Assembly (NCBI GenBank): GCA_014376575.1
Contig: JACMRF010000015.1
Location: 1 to 7,712, forward strand
Length of the DNA: 7,712 nt
Direction: 5' to 3'
Origin: Undibacterium sp.
Lineage (GTDB): Bacteria; Pseudomonadota; Gammaproteobacteria; Burkholderiales; Burkholderiaceae
Below the pieces are notes generated by a model. That model searched no databases, had not been told where the DNA came from, and saw only the letters and a program-made list of their open reading frames with translations. The position numbers and the translations under genes are program-made. Shown piece by piece: positions 1 through 6,908 of the stretch (positions are counted from its first letter, which is position 1; every line of letters begins with the position of its first letter).

Positions 1-113
1 ATTAAAAATAAGTTTTATATATCCTTGCGACATCATCCCGAGGGTGAATTTGGGAGTTAGTGCCTCTGTGAAAAAGTTAATCGTCATGTAATCATTGAAT
101 GGAAGGAATACAA

Positions 114-325
114 ATAAACTGGGATCAAATTGAAGGTAATTGGAAGCAATTCAAGGGTAATTTCAAGCAGCAATTGGGCGATTTCACTGATGATCAGTTT
201 GACATAATTGCCGGCAAGCTAGATTGCATTGATGGCAAGACTCAGGAAGCATTTGGGCTAAGTATGAAACAGGCGGGCAAGAGCTTGCCGATTGGCATAA
301 AAAGTCGATACATAATACTTATTAA
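114..325 (+). pseudogene. CsbD-family stress protein, probably broken (lost start codon and frameshift)
   Basis: The reading frame begins NWDQIEGNWKQFKG and continues through DDQFDIIAGKLD and GKTQEAFG, the hallmark of CsbD-like proteins, which are small hydrophilic general-stress proteins of unknown biochemical role, usually about 60-70 aa. Two lesions are visible. First, the family start Met lies directly before NWDQ, but the codon there (114-116) is ATA; a strong GGAAGG (101-106) sits 7 bases upstream, exactly where its ribosome binding site should be. The ATG at 99 overlaps that site and has no good site of its own. Second, the frame reads through KQAGKSLPIGIK and ends at 335, whereas shifting by one base at about 275-281 gives ELADWHKK, the expected CsbD C-terminus, with a stop at 323-325. 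One missing base around GCGGGCAAGAG explains this. Read literally, 99-335 would give a 78-aa product with an abnormal tail. The family call is firm; that it is non-functional is inference. Confidence 0.8.
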
Positions 326-365
326 ATTCAAATAGCGAACTAAACTTAATGAAAAAGGAAATAGT

Positions 366-1010
366 ATGAAAAACTTCAAAATTAGCGTCATTATATTGGC
401 TATTGGCTTGGCATTTAGTGCTAACGCAATGGCCGAAAGTATGTCTAAAACTCAATACAAGTCTCATGTGAAAAGCATCGAGTCTGTATATAAGGTAGAT
501 AAAGCAGGGTGCGATTCATCTACAAGTAATGCTAAGGATATTTGTGTGGCGGAAGCAAAAGCTAAACAGAGTATCGCCAAGGCAGATCTTGAGGTCAATT
601 ACAAACCATCCATCAAGAATAGATATGACGCACGCGTTGCTAAAGCTGATGCTGATTATTCGATAGCATCAGAGAAATGTGATGACAAATCTGGAAATGA
701 CAAAGATGTCTGTGTGAAAGAGGCTAAAGCCGCCAAAGTACATCAAATCGCCGATGCCAAGACTCAGATGAAGTCCAAAAATGCCAACGCTGAGGCAAAA
801 GAAACATCGGGCGATGCCCAGGCTGTAGCGAACGGTAAGTCAGGCGATGCGAATGCTAAAGCAGCAGAAACAAAGGCTGATGCGCGTAAGGATGCCACGA
901 TTGAAAAACGTGATGCAGACTACGCAGTAGCTAAAGAAAAATGCGATGCACTTGCTGGCAATGTTAAAGATAAATGTATTAGTGATGCGAAGTTGCACTT
1001 CGGTCAATAA
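366..1010 (+). CDS. Exported Lys/Ala/Asp-rich protein with three CX10C repeat modules
   Basis: A 214-aa protein of unknown function. Residues 1-23 form a Sec signal peptide (K2/K5, hydrophobic stretch 6-19, A-M-A cleavage before E24), so the mature protein should be periplasmic or secreted. The rest is highly charged and probably mostly helical. It contains three modules, each with two cysteines separated by exactly ten residues: C49/C60, C105/C116 and C193/C204. Modules 2 and 3 share the pattern KxDADYxxAxEKCD...GNxKDxC. These six are the only cysteines, which fits three disulfide-linked hairpins, or thiol ligands for a metal or cofactor. A Gly/Ala/Asn/Lys-rich linker lies at about 137-172. 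The start is supported by AAAGGAA at 354-360 before the ATG. The gene follows the CsbD relic by about 40 bp and may share its transcript; similar alanine-rich exported proteins near stress genes are common in betaproteobacteria. No enzymatic motif is visible. The gene is intact, the function unknown. Confidence 0.85.
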   Translation: MKNFKISVIILAIGLAFSANAMAESMSKTQYKSHVKSIESVYKVDKAGCDSSTSNAKDICVAEAKAKQSIAKADLEVNYKPSIKNRYDARVAKADADYSIASEKCDDKSGNDKDVCVKEAKAAKVHQIADAKTQMKSKNANAEAKETSGDAQAVANGKSGDANAKAAETKADARKDATIEKRDADYAVAKEKCDALAGNVKDKCISDAKLHFGQ

Positions 1011-1022
1011 TGAAGCATCTGG

Positions 1023-1040
1023 GGGAAGGAATGGCTTCCC
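1023..1040 (+). terminator. Possible hairpin terminator after the exported protein gene
   Basis: GGGAAG (1023-1028), a six-base loop and CTTCCC (1035-1040) form a perfect 6-bp stem, extendable by a G-T and a G-C pair. It starts 12 bases after the stop codon at 1008-1010. No T-run follows directly, so it may be an mRNA-end stabilising hairpin or a weak terminator rather than a classical intrinsic one. Confidence 0.35.
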
Positions 1041-1229
1041 TCGGATAGTTCAGGGAAGTAAGTCTAGCTCGGTATGGTAATAGCACATTTTTTTAAAGAA
1101 TTAGTTAATGGATGAAAAGTGTGGATTTTACTTTGAAAGATTTTTTTGAAAGTCGCTGATTGTAACTAACACTCAATAAGATAGAAACTTATTAGTCCTG
1201 AATTAATCATTACCTTCCGAGTGAGAAAT

Positions 1230-2498
1230 ATGACTGTCAGCGAAACCAAATCGGAATCATTACTTAAAAAGCTCGGGCCTGGCCTTATCACTGGAGCCGC
1301 TGACGATGATCCTAGTGGCATTGCCACCTATTCACAAGCTGGCGCACAGTTTGGTTTCAATATGTTGTGGACGGTATTATTCACTTATCCATTGATGGTT
1401 GGCATTCAGGTTGTGAGTGCTAGAATCGGTCGGGTTAGCGGTCATGGGCTGGCTACTAATATTCGCAAACATTATCCAACTTGGCTATTATACTTCATCG
1501 TTGGATTATTATTAATCGCCAATACCATCAATATTGCTGCCGATATTGCCGCCATGGGCGATGCACTGAAATTGTTGATTGGTGGGAATGCACAACTTTA
1601 CGTAATAGGTTTTGGTGTTGTGTCGTTAGTACTGCAAATATTTATTCCTTATACACGTTACGTCCGTGTACTGAAATGGCTCACGTTGGCTCTGCTTGCC
1701 TATGTAGCCACTGTATTTGTGGTACATACGCCATGGAAGCTAGTACTTAAGGGAACACTATTGCCGCATTTGTCATGGAAACCAGATTATATAACCACTG
1801 TTGTTGCCGTATTCGGTACAACAATTAGTCCTTACTTGTTTTTCTGGCAAGCCTCACAAGAGGTCGAAGAACAGCGAATTAATCCTCAAGCAAAACCACT
1901 TATAGATGCGCCTGACCAGGCTAGGGCTAATTTTAGGCGCATTAAAGTCGATACCTATATCGGCATGGGATTTTCTAACTTGGTCGCGTTCTTCATTATA
2001 TTAACGACGGCTGTGACCCTTCACGCACACGGCGTTACAGACATTCAATCGTCAGCGCAAGCAGCAGAAGCTTTGCGTCCTATTGCTGGCGAATTTGCAT
2101 TTTGGCTTTTCAGTGCTGGCATCATTGGTACAGGCTTACTGGCGATTCCTGTATTGGCGGGTTCTGCAGCTTATGCGATGGCAGGAGCCTTTAAATGGAA
2201 GGGCAGTTTAGAATTAGAGCCTCTGAATGCAAAAAGATTTTATAGCCTTATCGCTATTTCTACATTGATTGGTGTCGCGCTCTGCTTCACTCCAATAGAT
2301 CCTATCAAAGCGCTTTACTGGAGCGCTGTACTAAATGGTGTAATTTCTGTTCCTATCATGACTTTAATGATGTTAATGGCTGTTCGTTCTGAAATTATGG
2401 GACAATTTACCATTACCAAAAAGCTTAAAGTTTTAGGATGGTTGGCGACATTGATGATGGCATTAGCTGTTGCTGCCATGTTGGTGACAACTTTCTAA
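1230..2498 (+). CDS. NRAMP-superfamily divalent metal transporter, atypical motif type
   Basis: A 422-aa polytopic inner-membrane protein of the NRAMP/SLC11 fold (proton- or ion-coupled divalent metal uptake). Its length is normal for the family and about eleven hydrophobic segments are visible. The first segment carries GPGLITGAADDDPSG (residues 16-30), where classical Mn/Fe transporters have DPGN. The unwound sixth-helix region has TTISPYLFFWQ (about 197-207), where classical MntH has an Ala-Met-Pro-His type motif. The metal-contacting Met and His of MntH therefore seem absent, which places this among NRAMP-related transporters whose substrate may not be Mn/Fe; I give no mntH symbol. I prefer ATG 1230 to the in-frame GTG at 1221: the protein then begins MTVSETKSES, and GAGTGAG (1219-1225) can serve as a close ribosome binding site. 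The 219-bp gap from the exported protein suggests its own promoter. The gene is intact, without frameshifts. The fold is secure; the substrate is uncertain. Confidence 0.9.
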   Translation: MTVSETKSESLLKKLGPGLITGAADDDPSGIATYSQAGAQFGFNMLWTVLFTYPLMVGIQVVSARIGRVSGHGLATNIRKHYPTWLLYFIVGLLLIANTINIAADIAAMGDALKLLIGGNAQLYVIGFGVVSLVLQIFIPYTRYVRVLKWLTLALLAYVATVFVVHTPWKLVLKGTLLPHLSWKPDYITTVVAVFGTTISPYLFFWQASQEVEEQRINPQAKPLIDAPDQARANFRRIKVDTYIGMGFSNLVAFFIILTTAVTLHAHGVTDIQSSAQAAEALRPIAGEFAFWLFSAGIIGTGLLAIPVLAGSAAYAMAGAFKWKGSLELEPLNAKRFYSLIAISTLIGVALCFTPIDPIKALYWSAVLNGVISVPIMTLMMLMAVRSEIMGQFTITKKLKVLGWLATLMMALAVAAMLVTTF

Positions 2499-3063
2499 TA
2501 CTGATTGGTCAATGTATTTTGCTTTTGATGGGAATGTCTCATTTACTTGGTTTCGCTGGCAAATGAAATAAATTATTTGAAGCTAAAATAATAAAGCTTT
2601 CAATTAATATCTCAAAAAATGCGGCCCCTAAATGAATCTTACCTAATAGAAAATAACTCTATTACCTATGTAAAATCATCTGTACGATAACTAACATACC
2701 ACTTGAAGTTTTTAATTTAAGCTAATAATTAATTAATTGATTGTTTTGTCTAAAGTAATTGTTTAATAGACACATTAAAAAACCATTCTGCAGACAAAAT
2801 TTGTGACTATTATCTCTTCATTTTTAACTTCGTAAAAAGGTGCTTTCTATTTGGATTTGGTAGCCGTCTAATCACACAAAGCTGGCCAATTCTCGTCCTT
2901 ATTTTTTCCCCAATCCCAATGAGTTTTCATGTATTGCAATCGTCGCTAAATTCGAAAGTAGCACGTTGTAATTCTCCAATGTATATCCAAACATTGCCAT
3001 GTATAGTCACTTGATGAAATATAAGAAAATCAAGACCATTAGTAAAAAAAACTATACAACGAA
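2499..3063. other. AT-rich spacer without a recognisable gene
   Basis: About 565 bp between the convergent ends of the NRAMP gene (+) and the Crp/Fnr pseudogene (-). It is strongly AT-rich with many short runs of A and T, and I see no convincing hairpin plus T-run and no RNA gene. The only hint of former coding is on the minus strand near 2870-3000, where short open stretches (for example MKTHWDWGKNKDENWPALCD, from an ATG near 2930) read more protein-like than the rest. They are under 35 codons, interrupted by stops in every frame and match no family I know. Confidence 0.6.
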
Positions 3064-3794
3064 TTATTGAGTGGTGGTATGCAGAGGTGGTAATAATCGA
3101 TCATATTCTTTTTTGACTACTTCATAACATTCGCAGCTTCTGCTTTCTAACTTAGCTTTATCAATCACCGTTATATGGCCAAGACTATATTAAATTATCC
3201 CTGTGTTCTCTAATTTACCTGCAGCCTCAGTAACACCTTCAAGGCGCACACCTAGCATATTGGCAATTAACTGTTTGGTCATGCTCATTTTATCAGAAGC
3301 TAGTCGGTCAAAGCTTAAAAGGAGCCAGTGACATAATTGCTGTTCTGAGGTATGGTGCCTATTGCAGGCTGCTGTTTGAGTCATTTGGGTAATGAGTCTT
3401 TGAGTGTAAAGCAATTATAATCTCTGCACAGTCTTTGCACGGTCAAACTCTTTTTTTAAATAGCCGCCTTTTAAACGATAAGCAACACCTGCACATTGCA
3501 CAATGGCGCGGCTTGTTGTTGTTTCACCCCCCCCCCCATAAAAAGCGAAATGCCTAATATGCCTTCGTTGCCTAGTATGGCTATTTCAGCCGATTCACCA
3601 TTTTCCATGACATATAATTTTGAGATGATGCAAGTGATAGGGAAATATAGGTAATCTAAATTTTGGCCAAATTCATATAGTACTTGACCTAAATGCATTT
3701 TAACCAATTTTAAATTTGGGAATAATCGGTCATATTCTGTTGTTAATAACGCATCGAGTAAATGGTTCTGATGAGGGTCAAGGTGATTTTCCAT
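3064..3794 (-). pseudogene. Crp/Fnr-family transcriptional regulator, inactivated by a frameshift and two nonsense codons
   Basis: Read on the minus strand from ATG 3794, the gene gives an N-terminal cyclic-nucleotide-binding-like barrel (MENHLDPHQNHLL, DYLYFP, SAEIAILGNEGILGIS) and then a C-terminal helix-turn-helix (NRHHTSEQQLCHWLL, MTKQLIANMLGVRLEGVTEAAGKL, GHITVID) ending in KKEYDRLLP, stop at 3064-3066. This is the full layout of a Crp/Fnr-type regulator of about 240 aa. Three lesions interrupt it. A run of 11 G (3527-3537) after SLFM puts the following ETTTSRAIVQCAGVAYRL out of frame. An in-frame TAA at 3415-3417 sits where relatives have Leu (QRL-stop-LLYTQ). A second in-frame TAA at 3190-3192 sits where a Gln codon is expected (GII-stop-YSLGHI), explainable by CAA to TAA. 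Flanking sequence stays clearly alignable, so the decay is recent. The longest products are 107 aa (barrel only) and 74 aa (helix-turn-helix only). Ligand and targets are unknown. Confidence 0.88.
3527..3537 (-). repeat. Homopolymer of 11 G (minus strand) inside the regulator gene
   Basis: Eleven consecutive C on the plus strand, read as G in the gene, directly after the ATG codon of SLFM. Runs of 9 or 12 would restore the frame; the ancestral form was probably shorter (Met-Gly-Gly-Glu, 6 G). Such runs slip readily during replication and are also error-prone in sequencing, so the exact length is uncertain. Confidence 0.9.
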
Positions 3795-3890
3795 TTAAGC
3801 TCTCTAGAGCCAATATTAATTAGACTATTTTATTATAGCGCTAACAATAGTTTCTGAATGTTCGCCAAGTAATATATGGGTGTTTGCTTA

Positions 3891-4010
3891 TTAAGTGAAT
3901 GTACCTTTAAACGCTGTCATTACCGCGACACTATCAAGATCCCACTGATTAACAATAAATTCGTCTGGTGTTGAATTGCATTCATTGTTTTAGGCGTGAT
4001 TTTCAGACAT
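3891..4010 (-). pseudogene. Possible coding relic, unidentified
   Basis: In the roughly 317-bp gap between the regulator and the PAP2 gene, one minus-strand frame from ATG 4010 reads MSENHA, a TAA stop (3990-3992), then a protein-like stretch NNECNSTPDEFIVNQWDL continuing DSVAVMTAFKGTFT to a stop at 3891-3893. AAGGA lies directly against the ATG, which is too close for a normal ribosome binding site. The stretch is short and matches no family I know. It may be a decayed small gene or chance. I see nothing else in 3795-4111 apart from a run of T at about 4034-4040. Confidence 0.25.
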
Positions 4011-4111
4011 TCCTTATCAGAGTTTTTGGTGCGCTTTTTTTCCAAAATACGTATACGAATATGATGATTCTGCGCTTTGAAGGCTATGCCGTTCACATGA
4101 AGCGAACTTCT

Positions 4112-4927
4112 TCACAGGTGAGTACGATGACGGTAGCGGATCAGCTCGATGCCACCGATACACAGCGCTAGCCATGCGGTGCCCGAAGCGAACCCGGCCA
4201 CGACATCGCTGGCGAAATGTACTTGAATGAACACGCGGCTGCAACCAATGGTGAACGCCATGGCGCTAGCAAGCAGCACGGCCGGCAAATGCCAAACCGC
4301 GGGCAGAGTGCGGATCACAACGTAGGCCAGCATGCCGTACACGATGACTGAGCCAGAGGCATGGCCACTCGGAAAACTCCAACCAGTCACGAGAGCCAGC
4401 CCGTGATCGTGCAGCGGGCGGGCGCGCTCAAACACGCTCTTCAGGATCGGGTTAACCACGGAGTTGCCACCAATCGCAACCAACCAGCCCCGCGCCAACC
4501 AGCGCTCGCCCCGCACCACCAGCGCGATGGCAACCGCAATGCCCAAAGCGGTCAGCGTCAACCGATCGCCGAGGTGGGTTATCGCCGCGAACACCGCTTG
4601 GGTATGGGTTGAAATCGTCTGCCCAATGGCATCGGAGAAAACCTGATCAAGACGCGAGAGTTCTTCACTAGGACCAATCTCGCTGGCAATTGAAGCGAAC
4701 ATCGTCACAGCGGCGATGACAATCAACAGGCAAATGCCGACAGTAATGGCGAGTTGAACCTGTAGCGACGAGCGACTTCTCCCCTGCGGCACCGCATAAT
4801 GCCGTACCATCCACCAGGCGCAAGCCGCAAAAATCAGAAAGAGAGGAAGCGCCGCGAAGAACACCAGCAACGCCTGCATGCCCAATGCTTGGGCTGCCGC
4901 CGTCAAACCCGCTTCGTCAGACCACAT
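4112..4927 (-). CDS. PAP2-superfamily membrane phosphatase
   Basis: A 271-aa inner-membrane protein of the PAP2 (type 2 phosphatidic acid phosphatase / undecaprenyl-pyrophosphatase-like) superfamily. The three-part active-site signature is complete: KSVFERARP (residues 163-171, KX6RP), PSGH (186-189) and SRVFIQVHFASD (230-241, SRX5HX3D), with the catalytic His at 237. About six hydrophobic segments are visible (roughly 15-40, 55-80, 123-138, 144-158, 192-205 and 212-228, plus 243-260). I chose ATG 4927 (MWSDEAGL) over the farther ATG at 5044, because the longer form would add 39 hydrophilic residues that lie wholly inside the preceding gene. The chosen start overlaps the metallophosphoesterase gene by 11 bases, typical of translational coupling. 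Known activities in the family are removal of phosphate from phosphatidate, phosphatidylglycerophosphate or polyprenyl diphosphates; the exact substrate cannot be told here. It is the last gene of the operon. Confidence 0.9.
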   Translation of the reverse strand: MWSDEAGLTAAAQALGMQALLVFFAALPLFLIFAACAWWMVRHYAVPQGRSRSSLQVQLAITVGICLLIVIAAVTMFASIASEIGPSEELSRLDQVFSDAIGQTISTHTQAVFAAITHLGDRLTLTALGIAVAIALVVRGERWLARGWLVAIGGNSVVNPILKSVFERARPLHDHGLALVTGWSFPSGHASGSVIVYGMLAYVVIRTLPAVWHLPAVLLASAMAFTIGCSRVFIQVHFASDVVAGFASGTAWLALCIGGIELIRYRHRTHL

Positions 4928-5744
4928 CGCTGGTTGCCTCACAATGCAGTTCTTTGATATCGACGGGCCGAAAGCATTGCTTCGAATCCAGATAATCCCA
5001 GCGCTCGACCACCGCGTCGCGTCGCGTCGATTGCGGCCCGTCATAGCGAATAAGGTTGATCGAATTCCCGGCTTCGTGTCGGATTCGCCGAGACACGGCC
5101 GTTCCTGCCTGAACCGCCCAGACTTTGCGCGGCAGATCGGCGAAACGCTCGTGCAGCGGAAGGATAAAGGGAAGATGAATGTGGCCGCCCAAAATCAAGT
5201 CGGCTCCGGCGAGCGCCCAGCTGCGAATGGCACGATCACCGCCGTGCAGCAGGTTAATCTCGTCCTGCGGGCGCGTCACGGCAACGGGTTGGTGGGTGAC
5301 GACGACACGCAACTGGTTCCTGGTCGCCCGTTCGAGCCGTCTCGCAACGCGTTCGATCTGCTCTGCCGATACTTCGCCATCGGTATGGCGATAATATCGC
5401 GTCGTGTTCACGGTAATGACGAGCAGCCAGTCCGATTCGAATATCGGTTCGAGGTCGGCGCCGAACGCCCGGCGATAATTCGCATACGGATTGAGCAGAC
5501 GGGTCATAAGGTCGAAGAGCGGGATGTCGTGGTTGCCAGGAATCACGAGCGTTGCGGCGACCCCTAGCCGCTCCAAAAATACGCGCGCGGCATGAAACTG
5601 CCTACGGCGGGCGCGTTGCGTGATATCGCCCGACAACACGACGAGGTTGGGCGCCTGTTCATGTACGAGGCGCACCAGCGTATCGACGACCGGGGGGCGC
5701 TCGGTGCCGAAGTGCGGATCGGAAATCTGCAGCAACAACGTCAT
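4917..5744 (-). CDS. Calcineurin-like metallophosphoesterase
   Basis: A 275-aa soluble enzyme with the complete two-metal phosphoesterase signature in order: DPH (D9, H11), GD (D40), GNHD (N71, H72), VTHQP (H151) and GGHIH (H188, H190). No signal peptide or membrane segment is visible, so it is probably cytoplasmic. Its start overlaps the stop of the lipid kinase by four bases (ATGA, 5741-5744), and its end overlaps the PAP2 start by 11 bases, so the three genes form one tightly coupled operon. The family includes cyclic-nucleotide phosphodiesterases, UDP-diacylglucosamine hydrolases (LpxH) and phospholipid-related phosphoesterases. The operon context favours a lipid-headgroup or phospholipid-derived substrate, but that is inference. 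Codon use is GC-rich like its two partners. Confidence 0.9.
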   Translation of the reverse strand: MTLLLQISDPHFGTERPPVVDTLVRLVHEQAPNLVVLSGDITQRARRRQFHAARVFLERLGVAATLVIPGNHDIPLFDLMTRLLNPYANYRRAFGADLEPIFESDWLLVITVNTTRYYRHTDGEVSAEQIERVARRLERATRNQLRVVVTHQPVAVTRPQDEINLLHGGDRAIRSWALAGADLILGGHIHLPFILPLHERFADLPRKVWAVQAGTAVSRRIRHEAGNSINLIRYDGPQSTRRDAVVERWDYLDSKQCFRPVDIKELHCEATSDVV

Positions 5745-6703
5745 GCCGGGTCACCGGCGGACGCATCGGGCTCTGGTTTCAGCAGATACAGAGGCTCTGA
5801 AGCGACGCGAAATTTGATTGGCGCCTGCAACCAGATGATCTCGCCATCGGTCGCCACCTTCAAGTCACGCGTGCCGTAGCGCATCGCCTGGGTGACTGTG
5901 ATGTGCTTGAACGCGAAGCTGCTGATACTGTCTGCATCACCCAGATGACTGAATGCGCCACGTGCGAGCAGTCCCAGCATCGTGAGTGTTGCCACCGGTC
6001 GCAGCGTGATAGCCACGAGAAGCCCTTGTTCCAGCAACGGTGCCTCCGAGATTCCGAGCTGCTCCATCTGCAGCCGGTTGTTGCCTACGAACAATGTCGG
6101 CGTGCGCAGGTCACGGGTCTCGCCGCGATGCTCGATGAATAGGCGCAACTGCCGGTGCTCACGTAGCAGCGTGACAACCCCAGACCAAAACGCCACCAAT
6201 CTGTTGCGGCCAAACTGACGCTTGTACGCTTCACGGTCTTCGAGCAACTGGGGATATAGGCCCAGGCTCGCATTGACCAGAAATACCCGGTCGTTGATCA
6301 AACCGACCTGCACCGGATGAGCACGGGCCGTCAACAATAACCGCGCAGCGTCGGCCGTGTCGGACGGGATGCCGTGGACACGGCTGAAATAGTTGAACGT
6401 CCCTAGCGGCAGCACGCCGATAGGACATCCACTGCCCAAGGTTGCCTGCGCCACCGCGTTAATGGTGCCGTCGCCGCCCGCCACCACTACCACCCCACCC
6501 CTCGAACGCGCCTGTTCGACCGTCTGGCGGGCTATCTCGTGAAGCTTTCCCGGGACGTCGACCACCCGCATCAAATACTCACGACTCGCCTGCGTCAATA
6601 CATCTTCGATAATCTCGCGCGCGGCGACAGAGTCATTGCTTCCGGAACCGACATTGAGAACAATGAACAACGGGGCGGCGGAGTCAATTTGGATGTGGAT
6701 CAT
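5741..6703 (-). CDS. Diacylglycerol-kinase-family lipid kinase
   Basis: A 320-aa protein of the DAGK/YegS/sphingosine-kinase fold, near the family's usual 290-330 aa. Visible motifs: an N-terminal LNVGSGSND (16-24) matching the NPxSG-type loop, VVAGGDGTIN (73-82) for nucleotide binding, GVLPLGTFNYFSR (96-108) corresponding to the family's GTxND-F motif but with Tyr for the usual Asp, VNASLG (143-148), and VATDGE (283-288) near the end. It should phosphorylate a lipid alcohol such as diacylglycerol with ATP at the inner face of the membrane. ATG 6703 is preceded by AAAAGGAA about 10-12 bases upstream. It is the first gene of the leftward operon, so the promoter should lie in 6704-6900. The fold is secure; the lipid substrate is not determined. 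Confidence 0.9.
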   Translation of the reverse strand: MIHIQIDSAAPLFIVLNVGSGSNDSVAAREIIEDVLTQASREYLMRVVDVPGKLHEIARQTVEQARSRGGVVVVAGGDGTINAVAQATLGSGCPIGVLPLGTFNYFSRVHGIPSDTADAARLLLTARAHPVQVGLINDRVFLVNASLGLYPQLLEDREAYKRQFGRNRLVAFWSGVVTLLREHRQLRLFIEHRGETRDLRTPTLFVGNNRLQMEQLGISEAPLLEQGLLVAITLRPVATLTMLGLLARGAFSHLGDADSISSFAFKHITVTQAMRYGTRDLKVATDGEIIWLQAPIKFRVASEPLYLLKPEPDASAGDPA

Positions 6704-6844
6704 GCGTGCGCTGTTCCTTTTGATTTCGACTCATGAAGACATTCCAGCAACCTGCCGACATGGATGGCAAAAGATTACGGATAACGCCCGGGATCGTCTG
6801 TCTGCTGTCGCACTGCAATTTCCATCATTTGCTAAAGTCGCCTG

Positions 6845-6856
6845 AATGCTAGCATT
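6845..6856. repeat. 12-bp perfect palindrome at the composition boundary
   Basis: AATGCTAGCATT is its own reverse complement. It lies just where GC-rich DNA gives way to AT-rich DNA, about 140 bp upstream of the lipid kinase start. It could be an operator or chance; no second copy was seen near the left edge of the block. Confidence 0.5.
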
Positions 6857-6908
6857 AAGCAAAGTTGTTACAGTATATTCGCCTATCAAGCGGAAATATA
6901 ACATTAGG

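Larger units (their letters stand above)
4100..6845. other. GC-rich block, probable horizontally acquired segment
   Basis: Base composition changes sharply from AT-rich to GC-rich at about 4100 and back at about 6845. The three genes inside use G/C-ending codons, unlike the A/T-ending codons of the genes on both sides. No integrase, tRNA or clear flanking direct repeat is visible, so the mechanism of entry is not seen. Boundaries are by eye, within about 50 bp. Confidence 0.7.

Noticed and set aside
258..467. A 69-aa minus-strand frame across the CsbD and exported-protein junction.
   Set aside because: It is antisense to two recognisable genes and crosses the ribosome binding site and signal peptide of the exported protein.
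1481..1750. An 89-aa plus-strand frame inside the transporter gene.
   Set aside because: It overlaps an intact conserved membrane protein in another frame, and its translation is Cys/Arg/His-rich without family features.
2870..3000. Short minus-strand peptides in the spacer, such as MKTHWDWGKNKDENWPALCD.
   Set aside because: The open stretches are under 35 codons, no family is recognised, there is no ribosome binding site and stops interrupt every frame; kept only as a remark under the spacer.
3190..3417. In-frame TAA codons at several places might mean UAA is recoded as an amino acid.
   Set aside because: The intact genes at 366-1010 and 5741-6703 end in TAA or TGA at sensible family lengths, and the damaged genes also carry frameshifts. 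Ordinary decay explains it.
4028..4041. Plus-strand terminator at the run of T after GGTGCGC.
   Set aside because: No stable stem precedes the T-run and no plus-strand gene ends nearby.
4085..4115. Hairpin GAAG-TTCG-CTTC (minus strand) as terminator of the lipid operon.
   Set aside because: It has a stem of only 4 bp, no T-run after it, and lies right at the stop codon.
4878..5567. A 229-aa plus-strand open frame, and other plus-strand frames across 4361-6845.
   Set aside because: They lie opposite three genes with complete catalytic motifs. Long antisense frames are expected in GC-rich coding DNA, and their translations are Arg/Ser/Pro-rich with no motif.
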